This document shows, in pieces, positions 18,029-25,173 of a stretch of DNA of 64,000 bases. This stretch comes from Rhodoferax sp. BLA1 (GTDB lineage: Bacteria; Pseudomonadota; Gammaproteobacteria; Burkholderiales; Burkholderiaceae_C), in contig NZ_SZVI01000002.1 of the NCBI RefSeq assembly GCF_013416775.1, positions 1 through 64,000 on the forward strand, given 5' to 3'. Every line of letters starts with the position of its first letter. The first letter of the stretch is position 1. The notes under the pieces are model-generated. The model was not told where the DNA came from. It did not search any database and saw nothing but the letters and a program-made list of their open reading frames with translations. The position numbers and the translations under genes are program-made.

Positions 18029-18667
18029 ATGTTCCAGTACCTCACCATTCCCGTCACCGCGTTCGATCAAAACTGCTCCCTGGTCTGGTGTGACCAGACG
18101 CAACAGGCCGCTGTGATTGACCCGGGTGGTGATCTCGACCTGATCCTGGCCGAAGTCAAGCGCCTGGGGCTGACGCTGGGTCAGATCTGGCTCACCCACG
18201 CCCACATCGACCACGCGGGCGCCGCCGGTGAGCTGGCACAGCGCCTGGGTTTGCCGATCATCGGCCCGGGTGAGGGCGATCAGTTCTGGATCGACGGCCT
18301 GCCCAAACAAAGCCAGATGTTCGGTTTTCCGCCCGCCCAGCTGTTCACACCCACACGCTGGCTGCACGATGGCGACACGGTCACGGTGGGCAACTGCACG
18401 CTGCAGGTGCGGCATTGCCCGGGACACACGCCGGGGCATGTGGTGTTTTATTCACCCGAGGCCAAACGTGCGTTTGTCGGCGACGTGTTGTTTGCGGGTT
18501 CGATTGGCCGCACCGACTTTCCGCAGGGAGACCACGCCACGCTGATCGCCAGCATCAAAAACCGTCTGTGGCCGATGGGCGACGACACCGTGTTCATTCC
18601 CGGTCACGGGCCCGAGAGCACATTTGGCCGGGAGCGGCGCAGCAACCCTTATGTGGCCGACCAATGA
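18029..18667 (+). CDS. MBL-fold hydrolase, YcbL/glyoxalase II type
   Basis: The product has 212 residues, matching YcbL-type type II hydroxyacylglutathione hydrolases. The metallo-beta-lactamase motif THAHIDH gives H57, H59, D61 and H62; further metal ligands follow in [17 protein letters not shown] and IPGHGPES. It is expected to be cytosolic and to hydrolyse a thioester such as S-lactoylglutathione; the precise substrate is not proven. The start lies only 20-30 bases from the transposon-end repeats, and no good Shine-Dalgarno precedes the ATG, so its native 5' region may have been displaced by the insertion. A strong terminator follows at 18728-18756. The GC-rich, core-genome codon usage starts here, marking the border of the accessory segment. 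Confidence 0.85.
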   Translation: MFQYLTIPVTAFDQNCSLVWCDQTQQAAVIDPGGDLDLILAEVKRLGLTLGQIWLTHAHIDHAGAAGELAQRLGLPIIGPGEGDQFWIDGLPKQSQMFGFPPAQLFTPTRWLHDGDTVTVGNCTLQVRHCPGHTPGHVVFYSPEAKRAFVGDVLFAGSIGRTDFPQGDHATLIASIKNRLWPMGDDTVFIPGHGPESTFGRERRSNPYVADQ

Positions 18668-18680
18668 TGCTTCATATTGA

Positions 18681-18718
18681 ATAGCTACTCGCCCTTTTGG
18701 ATAAAGGGCTAGATGCCA
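18681..18718. repeat. Comamonadaceae-type intergenic palindromic repeat, copy 1
   Basis: Core of the form TAGCTACTcGCCCTTTTGG, then ATAAAGGGCTAGATGCC. The inverted gccctttt/aaagggct arms make a small hairpin. It lies 3' of the MBL gene. Confidence 0.7.
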
Positions 18719-18727
18719 ATTTTTCAT

Positions 18728-18756
18728 AAAAAAGCCCGGAGGTTCCGGGCTTTTTT
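18728..18756. terminator. Rho-independent terminator, bidirectional
   Basis: A perfect 13-bp stem (AAAAAAGCCCGGA/TCCGGGCTTTTTT) with a 3-base loop, having A and T tracts on both sides. It can serve the plus-strand MBL gene and the minus-strand TRAP operon, which converge here. Confidence 0.9.
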
Positions 18757-18773
18757 GTGGGTGCCAAGCGTGG

Positions 18774-20057
18774 CTACATCATGCCCAGCATACGCGGGAA
18801 CCAGGTCGACATCGCGGGCCAGTAAGTCACCAGGCCCAGGAAAGCCAGCATGGACAGCAGCCACGGCCACACCGCCACGGTCAGCTCGGTGATGCCCATC
18901 TTGGTGATGCCCGAGGCCACGTACAGGTTCAGGCCCACCGGCGGGTGGCACATGCCCACCTCCATGTTCACGACCATGATGATGCCGAAGTGCACCGGGT
19001 CAATGCCCAGTTTCATCGCCACCGGGAACAGGATCGGCGCGAAGATCAGCACGATGCTCGAGGGCTCCATGAAGTTGCCCGCCAGCAGCAGGATCACGTT
19101 CACCGCCAGCAGGAAGGTGACCATGCCCAGACCGTTGCCCAGCATCCAGTCGGCCAGCGCCTGCGGGATGTTTTCGTTGGTCATGATGAAGCTGAACAAC
19201 ACCGCGTTGGTGATGATGTAGAGCAACATGGCCGACATGTTGGCCGAGTTCAACAGCACCTTGGGCACGTCTTTCAGACCCATGTCCTTGTAGATGAACA
19301 CCGCCACGATGAACGCATACACCGCGCTCACGGCCGCCGCTTCCGTCGGTGTGAACATGCCGCTGTAAATGCCGCCCATCACAATCACGATCAGCAGCAG
19401 GCCCCAGACCGAGGCCTTGAAGGTGGACCAGCGTTCACCCCAGCTGGCCTTGGGCAGGCGCGGGTAGTTGTACTTGCGGGCACGGTACCAGGTGACACCG
19501 CCCAGTGTGGCGGCCAGCGCCAAACCCGGAATAACACCAGCCATGAACAGCGCGCCGACCGAGGTGTTGGTGGCCACCGAATACATCACCATCACGATCG
19601 ACGGCGGAATCAGAATGCCCAAAGCGCCTGAGGTGGTGATGACACCGGCACCAAAGCTCTTCGGGAACCCGGCCTTGACCATGGCGGGCAGCAGGATCGA
19701 GCCAATCGCCACCACGGTGGCCGGGCTGGAGCCCGATACCGCAGCAAACAAGGCACATCCCACCACACCCGACAGCCCCAGACCGCCATACCAGTGCCCG
19801 ACCATGCTGGAAGCAAAATTGATCATGCGCCGGGCCACACCGCCGTGGGTCAGGAAGTTGCCCGCCAGGATGAAAAACGGGATCGCCATGATCTCGAACT
19901 TCTCGATGCCGGTGAACAGCTTGAGCGCCACCGACTCCAGCGGCACCTCGGTAAAGCCAAACAAGAAGGTTAGAACAGTGAGGCCGAGCGAGATCGAGAT
20001 CGGCATGCCGGTGAGCATCAGCGCCAGCAGCAGGATAAAAATGATGGCAGCGTTCAT
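18774..20057 (-). CDS. dctM: TRAP transporter large membrane subunit DctM
   Basis: The product has 427 residues, the normal DctM length, and is nearly all hydrophobic, with about 11-12 membrane segments. Family landmarks include PISISLGLTV, FFILAGNFLTHGGVARRMI and the repeated glycine-rich GALGILIPPSIVMVMYS half. It forms the ion-coupled channel of a tripartite ATP-independent periplasmic transporter that takes up C4-dicarboxylates or related organic acids with the soluble DctP protein. Its start overlaps the dctQ stop by 4 bases (ATGA), so the genes are translationally coupled. The substrate cannot be read from DctM alone; the DctB-like kinase and FixJ-like regulator nearby favour a dicarboxylate. 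Confidence 0.92.
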   Translation of the reverse strand: MNAAIIFILLLALMLTGMPISISLGLTVLTFLFGFTEVPLESVALKLFTGIEKFEIMAIPFFILAGNFLTHGGVARRMINFASSMVGHWYGGLGLSGVVGCALFAAVSGSSPATVVAIGSILLPAMVKAGFPKSFGAGVITTSGALGILIPPSIVMVMYSVATNTSVGALFMAGVIPGLALAATLGGVTWYRARKYNYPRLPKASWGERWSTFKASVWGLLLIVIVMGGIYSGMFTPTEAAAVSAVYAFIVAVFIYKDMGLKDVPKVLLNSANMSAMLLYIITNAVLFSFIMTNENIPQALADWMLGNGLGMVTFLLAVNVILLLAGNFMEPSSIVLIFAPILFPVAMKLGIDPVHFGIIMVVNMEVGMCHPPVGLNLYVASGITKMGITELTVAVWPWLLSMLAFLGLVTYWPAMSTWFPRMLGMM

Positions 20058-20785
20058 TTGCGTTGGCCCTCTTCGCGGGCTTTTTGGCTGGCGGCGTGCA
20101 AGCTGCCGTCCGGGCGGTGATGCAGGTCACGCGGGTGCAGGTTGTCGCTCATGGCATACGGGTTGGCGTCCACGGCAATGGGTTCGTCCTCTTCCAGACC
20201 ATCGACATGACCATGGTCATGGTGTGGCAACTCGCCGGTCTTGGCAAAGGTGACCAGCACCTGCAGGAAACGAAAACACATCAGGCTGGTGCCCAGCGGG
20301 ATGGCGCTGTAGACCATCCAGGTCGGCCACTCCAGGTCGGGCGTGGTCGGGCCTTCGGGTACATCGGTGAGTGTCAGCCCGAGCCAGGTGTAGATGTCGT
20401 AGTGGGCGCCGTTTTCCCAGACAAAACGGCTGCCCAGCACCGCCACAATGGCGGTGAACAAGGCGCCGGCAAGCAGGCCAAACATGACAAACTTGCCACG
20501 CATGGGTTTGCCCAGCCGGTTGATGAGCACATCCACACCGACGTGGATGCCGGTGCGCACACCGTAGGCCGCGCCAAACTTGGCCATCCAGACAAACATG
20601 ATGATGGTCAGCTCCTGCGCCCAGCTCATGCTGATCGACAACAGCCAGTCCTGCAGGCCCGGTATGGCCAGGCCCGCAGCATAACGGTGCAACACCGCCA
20701 CAAAGATGATCAGCGTGGCGCCAGCCATCAGGAAAGTCACCAGCCATTCTTCCAGGTGATCGAGGAGTTTCATGGGAGCAAACAC
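20054..20785 (-). CDS. dctQ: TRAP transporter small membrane subunit DctQ
   Basis: The product has 243 residues. There are four hydrophobic segments, starting with EEWLVTFLMAGATLIIFVAV, and the DctQ-typical WAQELTIIMFVWMAKFGAAY block. DctQ docks DctM and the substrate-binding protein. The family usually ends soon after the fourth helix; here a hydrophilic, His/Asp-rich tail of about 60 residues (PHHDHGHVDGLEEDEP and onward) extends into the cytoplasm, which is somewhat long. The gene lies between dctP (38 bases upstream) and dctM (4-base overlap) in a dctP-dctQ-dctM operon. Confidence 0.9.
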   Translation of the reverse strand: MFAPMKLLDHLEEWLVTFLMAGATLIIFVAVLHRYAAGLAIPGLQDWLLSISMSWAQELTIIMFVWMAKFGAAYGVRTGIHVGVDVLINRLGKPMRGKFVMFGLLAGALFTAIVAVLGSRFVWENGAHYDIYTWLGLTLTDVPEGPTTPDLEWPTWMVYSAIPLGTSLMCFRFLQVLVTFAKTGELPHHDHGHVDGLEEDEPIAVDANPYAMSDNLHPRDLHHRPDGSLHAASQKAREEGQRK

Positions 20786-20823
20786 GGCAGAAACGTCTTT
20801 ATCGCGATGAAGATCAGATCACG

Positions 20824-21819
20824 TCAGAGCGTGCTGGGGTCAAAGCCAGTGGCCTGGTAGATCTGCTGCAGGGTCTCTTTGCCAACGCGATCAGCCATCT
20901 TGGTGTGCACCGGCGCCATGGCTTTTTTCAGAGCCATGCGTTCTTCCTTGGTGGGCACGTACACGGTGGTTTTGCCGCTCTTCTTGACACCGTCCAGAGA
21001 CAGGTCGTTTTCTTCCTGGGCAATCTTGTTGGCGTAGACCGTGGCCTCATTCATGGCTTGTTCCAGCTGGCCACGCACATCGGCGGGCAGAGCGTCCCAG
21101 AACTTCTTGTTGACGATCACCGCGTAGCCCAGGTAACCGTGGTTGGTCAAGCTCAGGTGTTTCTGCACCTCATGCATCTTCTGGGTGTAGAAGTTGGAGA
21201 TCGGGTTCTCGGTGCCATCCACCACACCGGTCTGCAGCGCCTGGTACACCTCCGAGAAAGCCATCACCTGGGCAATGCCACCCACCGAGCGGATCTCTTC
21301 TTCGAGCACCTTGGAGGACTGGATGCGGAACTTCTTGCCCTTGTAATCGGCCACGGCCTTCAGTGGGGTGTTGGCCGAGAACGATTTAAAACCGTTGTCC
21401 CAGTAGGCCAGGCCCTTGATGCCCCGGGGTTCCAGCTTGGCCAGCAGCGCCGCGCCCACCGGTCCTTGGGTGACCTTGTGCAGGTCGGCTGTGTCGTCAA
21501 AAATGAAAGGCAGGTCAAACGCCTCGAACTCTTTGACACCCAGCGGACCAAATTTGGCCAGCGAAGGGGCCAGCATTTGCACCGAGCCAATTTGCAGCGC
21601 TTCCATCTCTTCCTTGTCTTTGTACAAGGCGCTGTTGGCATACACCTCGACCTTGACCTTGCCCTTGGTCAGTTCAGCAGCCTTCTGGGCGAAAAAGACC
21701 GAAGCCTTGCCCTTGGGGGTGTCGGCCGCCACCACGTGGCTGAATTTGATGACGGTCTGGGCGCTGACACTCATGCCAGCGGCGAGCAAGGCAGCGGCGA
21801 GGATGGTTTTGAGTTTCAT
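20824..21819 (-). CDS. dctP: TRAP substrate-binding protein DctP
   Basis: The product has 331 residues from the ATG at 21819, which follows AGGAGAC; an in-frame upstream extension to 21903 has no binding site and would hide the signal peptide. Signal peptide: MKLKTILAAALLAAGMSVSA, then QT. The periplasmic DctP fold is shown by KFSHVVAADTPKG, the conserved Arg segment FRIQSSKV, GVVDGTENPISNFY and LSLTNHGYLGYAVIVN. It captures a carboxylate through the Arg and delivers it to DctQM. It is the first gene of the operon. A paralogue lies immediately upstream on the same strand. Confidence 0.93.
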   Translation of the reverse strand: MKLKTILAAALLAAGMSVSAQTVIKFSHVVAADTPKGKASVFFAQKAAELTKGKVKVEVYANSALYKDKEEMEALQIGSVQMLAPSLAKFGPLGVKEFEAFDLPFIFDDTADLHKVTQGPVGAALLAKLEPRGIKGLAYWDNGFKSFSANTPLKAVADYKGKKFRIQSSKVLEEEIRSVGGIAQVMAFSEVYQALQTGVVDGTENPISNFYTQKMHEVQKHLSLTNHGYLGYAVIVNKKFWDALPADVRGQLEQAMNEATVYANKIAQEENDLSLDGVKKSGKTTVYVPTKEERMALKKAMAPVHTKMADRVGKETLQQIYQATGFDPSTL

Positions 21820-21934
21820 GTTTGTCTCCTGTTGTAGGGATGGGTTTTGCGAGCAGCCGTGAGCGTACTGGCTGCCCCAAAACGCCACAACTGTGGCCTT
21901 CAACAGCTAGGGAAAACCCCTAAAGTGATTTCAC

Positions 21935-22966
21935 TCAGGCGCTGGGCTGCGCCAGCGCGTCTTGCAGCGCCTGGAACCAGTCGGGCCCGATGCGCCGCGC
22001 CAGTGCCTGGTGCACCGGTAGCACGGCCTGTTGCAAGCGCACGCGTTGGCCGGCGCTCAGGCGGTGGATACGCGTGGTGTTGGAGCGGCGCAGCGCCGCC
22101 AGGGCGGCCTCATTCTGGACGTCGGCAATCTGGCGTGCGTCCTCCAGGGCCTCCTGCAGGGCCTGGTTAATCAGCTCACGGTCATCGGCCTGCAGGTGTT
22201 CCCAGAAACGCTGGTTGGTGACCACCGCATAACCCAGGTAGCCGTGGTTGGTCAGGCTCAGGTCACTTTGCACCTGGTGCATGCCCTGTGTCCAGAAGTT
22301 GGAGACCGGGTTTTCGGTGCCGTCCACCACACCGGTGGCCAGCGCCCGGCGGGTTTCGCTGAAGGCCAGCGTCACCGGGCGCGCACCCAGGGCCCGCATC
22401 TGGTCGGCAATCACCCGAGAGGCCTGCACCCGCATGCGCAGGCCAGCAAAGTCGGTTGGTGCCAGCAGGGGCCGGTTCGCGCTCATCTGTTTGAAGCCGT
22501 TGTCAAAAAAGCCCAGCCCTACCAGCCCTTGGCGTTTTAAGCCGTTGAACAGGCGCTGGCCCAGCGCACCCAGGGTGACACGCCGCACCTCCGACAGGTC
22601 CTCAAACAGGAATGGCAAATCAAACAGCTCAAACTCCGGCAGACCAATACGTCCGAACTTGGACAGCGAGGGTGCCACCATGTCCACCGCCCCGAGTTGC
22701 AGCGCCTGCATCTCGTCGTGGTCACCATACAGCTGGCCGTCCGGAAAAACCTGTACCGTGATGCGTCCGCTGGAGCGCGCCTCCACCAGCGCCTTGAAGC
22801 GGCTGGCGGCCCGGCCCTTGGGCGTGTCTTCGGTCACCACATGGGAGAAACGCAGGGTGATGTCGCGCTGCGCCGCGCTGGCCTGGGCAAAAGGCAACAG
22901 CGCCGCGCCAGCGCAGGTGGCGAGCCATTGGCGACGTGGGATCTGTTGCGGTGGGTGAGCTGACAT
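21935..22966 (-). CDS. Second DctP-type TRAP substrate-binding protein
   Basis: The product has 343 residues from the Met at 22966 (an alternative Met at 22975 is 3 codons earlier). The N-terminus has PRRQWLATCAGAALLPFA, a possible twin-arginine signal, then the DctP pattern: RFSHVVTEDTPKGRA, the Arg segment MRVQASRV, GVVDGTENPVSNFW and LSLTNHGYLGYAVVTN. It is clearly paralogous to the product of 20824-21819. No second DctQM pair is present, so it either shares the same permease or, as known for some dicarboxylate systems, acts as a periplasmic co-sensor for the histidine kinase encoded at 25174. That sensor role is inference. It could be co-transcribed with dctPQM; the gap is 115 bases. Confidence 0.85.
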   Translation of the reverse strand: MSAHPPQQIPRRQWLATCAGAALLPFAQASAAQRDITLRFSHVVTEDTPKGRAASRFKALVEARSSGRITVQVFPDGQLYGDHDEMQALQLGAVDMVAPSLSKFGRIGLPEFELFDLPFLFEDLSEVRRVTLGALGQRLFNGLKRQGLVGLGFFDNGFKQMSANRPLLAPTDFAGLRMRVQASRVIADQMRALGARPVTLAFSETRRALATGVVDGTENPVSNFWTQGMHQVQSDLSLTNHGYLGYAVVTNQRFWEHLQADDRELINQALQEALEDARQIADVQNEAALAALRRSNTTRIHRLSAGQRVRLQQAVLPVHQALARRIGPDWFQALQDALAQPSA

Positions 22967-23030
22967 GGCTGCCATTATGGCCAGGTCGTTTGGCCTGGCA
23001 GCTGTCGTATGGTTTGTATAGATGCTATCT

Positions 23031-23073
23031 AATTAATAGCTTTATACCCTTTTTAAATAAGGCCTAGAGGCAC
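23031..23073. repeat. Intergenic palindromic repeat, copy 2
   Basis: Same family as 18681-18718: ATAGCTTTATACCCTTTTT, then AAATAAGGCCTAGAGGCACA. Lies between the SH3 gene and the second dctP. Confidence 0.6.
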
Positions 23074-23127
23074 ATTTTGTCTGCAATCGCACATGCAAAG
23101 AAAATCCATCAGATTCGTCAGCCGCAA

Positions 23128-23152
23128 CTGAGGCACTGGCGTCGTGCCTCAG
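23128..23152. terminator. Hairpin downstream of the SH3 gene
   Basis: A perfect 9-bp stem CTGAGGCAC/GTGCCTCAG with a 7-base loop, 71 bases beyond the SH3-gene stop. No U-tract follows, so it may be a weak or Rho-assisted terminator. Confidence 0.4.
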
Positions 23153-23222
23153 ACCACCGCTGCCACCCTCAGACTGCCACACATAGGGCGGGACACCCGT
23201 CGACGCGCCCAATTGTTGGGCG

Positions 23223-23717
23223 TCACCAGCCCCACAACAGACGGCGAACAATCCAGCCTTTGAGCCCGTCGTCGCGTTGTACCTTGACCCAGCCCTGTTT
23301 TTGCTCAAGATGGCGTAAAACTTCTGCATGTTCCGCCTGGGCCAGGATGCGGCTGCCTGTGCTGGGCGCCGACCGGATATTGGCCACCTTTGACTTCACG
23401 ATCACATGCGGTTTTTTGCTCACCAGCGGACGGTAGACCCAACCAATGTCGTTCTCGAAATCACGCACTTTCAGCCAGTTGCCTTGACGGCCTTTGACCT
23501 CCAACGGATAACCCTTGCTCAGCGACCAAAGAGCACCGTGCTGCGTACCCGCGCCCGATCGCATGTTGATCTGAGGCCGATCCACACTGACCAACTCTCG
23601 TGCTTGAACCCAGGCACTCGATGCGGCGCAGCTCAGCGCCAGAGCAAGGGCGGGTAGTTTGTTCAACAAGTGTGTGCTTGCCCGTCGGAAGGGGTGCATG
23701 TGTCGGGTGGGTGTCAT
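23223..23717 (-). CDS. Exported protein with two bacterial SH3 domains
   Basis: The product has 164 residues. The start at 23717 is chosen because AGGAGAC stands 7 bases before it; the open frame begins at 23762. There is a Lys/Arg-poor hydrophobic leader (LPALALALSCAASSAWVQA) consistent with a Sec signal. Two SH3b repeats follow: the first around VDRPQINMRSGAG and GNWLKVRDFENDIGWVYRPL, the second around VANIRSAPSTGSRILAQ and GWVKVQRDDGLKGWIVRRLLW. Such proteins are periplasmic and usually bind peptidoglycan or protein partners. No enzymatic domain is present. It is followed by hairpins and is separated from the DUF3014 gene upstream by 41 bases, so the two may be co-transcribed. Confidence 0.8.
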   Translation of the reverse strand: MTPTRHMHPFRRASTHLLNKLPALALALSCAASSAWVQARELVSVDRPQINMRSGAGTQHGALWSLSKGYPLEVKGRQGNWLKVRDFENDIGWVYRPLVSKKPHVIVKSKVANIRSAPSTGSRILAQAEHAEVLRHLEQKQGWVKVQRDDGLKGWIVRRLLWGW

Positions 23718-23758
23718 AAAAAAGTCTCCTTGCAGTGAACAGCAGACGTTGCGGTGTC

Positions 23759-24676
23759 TCAACCTTGCTGTGATGAAGTGGATGGTGAAGTCGGGCTCAC
23801 CGGGGCTTTGGTCAGCAGTGCCCGGAAGTCCCGCAGCTTGTTCAGCAAACGCTGTTGATTGGCGCTGCCCGAGCGCAACAGCATCTTTTGCCCCGCAGAC
23901 AGCTGAGCCAAGGCAGGATCTACAAATTGATAACTTACCCAGGGTCTCAACGCCGGATAGGGCCCCTTGACATCAACCCGCTCCACCATCAGGGGACCAA
24001 CCATCAGCGGCGTGGCCAGCAAATGGTCGATCACGGTGACCAGTCGGTTGTTGAAGTGGCCACTGGGGTAGCCCAACTCGACGTAGGCTTGTTCAAACAG
24101 TGGGTACAAGCGCACATACAGCGCGACTGCCTTGGCCGTGTCAACTGATTCAACAAAACTCACAAACGCGCTGTAGCGCACATCGTTTTTGGGGTGGATC
24201 GCGGTTGGTCCCACGGGGTGACGGTCATCACCCGCTCCGGTGCTGAAGTGTCCTGCTATCGGGTTGATCGGCCAGATCAGGGCGGGGGCGTGTTCACGCG
24301 GCAAGTTGTCGACCGTGGCGACCAGGTGGCGGACAAAATCGCCTAACTGCAAAAAGCGCGCAATGTCAGCATCAGACAGCATGTCGGCCAGGGCCTGCTG
24401 CACATAGCGCTCTGCCGATGCCAATGGGGGAACGGGTTCTGTGTTCGGTGTCGGTGGCACGGTGATCGCTTCTATCGGATGCAGGATCTGTGCTGGCATC
24501 GTGGGTGCCGACGGCGAAGGGCTTGGTGCCGTTGGCGTCGGGTCGGTGGCGCTTGCCACTGGCGTGGCTGAAGTTGACGGGGTATCAGGTGGCTGTTCTG
24601 GCCACCAGAACATCGCCACGCCAGCCAGCACGGCAATGCCAGCACACAGAAGCAGGAACCGGATGTATTTCTTCAC
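23759..24676 (-). CDS. DUF3014 membrane-anchored protein
   Basis: The product has 305 residues: one N-terminal membrane anchor (IRFLLLCAGIAVLAGVAMFW), a Pro/Thr/Ser-rich linker of about 60 residues (APSPSPSAPTMPAQ region), and then a helical periplasmic domain beginning around residue 85 with LGDFVRHLVATVDNLPREHA and ending PYPALRPWVSYQFVDPAL. This arrangement and the DNLPRE..P motif match DUF3014. The function of the family is unknown. It is probably transcribed with the SH3 gene downstream. The promoter should lie in the 24677-25173 region, which also holds the palindrome at 24814-24843. Confidence 0.8.
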   Translation of the reverse strand: MKKYIRFLLLCAGIAVLAGVAMFWWPEQPPDTPSTSATPVASATDPTPTAPSPSPSAPTMPAQILHPIEAITVPPTPNTEPVPPLASAERYVQQALADMLSDADIARFLQLGDFVRHLVATVDNLPREHAPALIWPINPIAGHFSTGAGDDRHPVGPTAIHPKNDVRYSAFVSFVESVDTAKAVALYVRLYPLFEQAYVELGYPSGHFNNRLVTVIDHLLATPLMVGPLMVERVDVKGPYPALRPWVSYQFVDPALAQLSAGQKMLLRSGSANQQRLLNKLRDFRALLTKAPVSPTSPSTSSQQG

Positions 24677-25173
24677 GCCGTTCTCCTATAGGTTCATTGA
24701 GCCTGGCATGTGTTGCTCTGCCTTGGGTGACACCATCGCACCAATGATGTCGTTCAGAGTAAAGCCGCTCAGAGGTGGTGCGAGCTTCAGTAACCGTCAC
24801 TGCGCTCGACATAACAAATTACATTTTACCAAATGTAATTTGTGCATTCAGTCCACTAGTCAACCAACGACCACCATGCCGCTGACAAATTGGCACGACG
24901 TATACTGAAATTGCCCAATTTGATTGGCGCGCTTTCCTTCTTCTCCATGTGTTCATCCCGGGTTGATCCATGCACCACAAGTCTTTGCACCCGCCTTCGC
25001 CACCAGAACACAGGTGGCCAAACCATGTCAGTTCGGCGGGCTGCAGCACCCAGGCCGACCCTGTTGCATGTTTGGGCGTGCCTCCCATATGCATGTTTTG
25101 TTGCCACCCGTGTCCCTAACCGGGCAAGTGGACTCGGTAATACCAGCGCTGCATGGAAAGGGGTGACCAAGCC
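24677..25173. other. Divergent intergenic region between DUF3014 gene and histidine kinase gene
   Basis: About 500 bases with promoters for both directions presumably inside it. Apart from the palindrome at 24814-24843 I see no strong motif. Short frames on both strands are not credible genes. Confidence 0.5.
24814..24843. promoter_or_regulatory. Perfect 13-bp inverted repeat, candidate operator
   Basis: ACAAATTACATTT, 4-base loop TACC, AAATGTAATTTGT. It is AT-rich in a GC-rich region and lies 138 bases before the DUF3014 start and 330 before the kinase start. It could be an operator for a dimeric regulator or a transcript hairpin; there is no T-tract directly after it. Confidence 0.5.

Noticed and set aside
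18945..19631. 228-residue frame opposite dctM
   Set aside because: Shadow of a GC-rich gene; His/Gln/Arg-rich composition typical of antisense frames.
20905..21837. 310-residue frame opposite dctP
   Set aside because: Antisense shadow of a well-supported gene.
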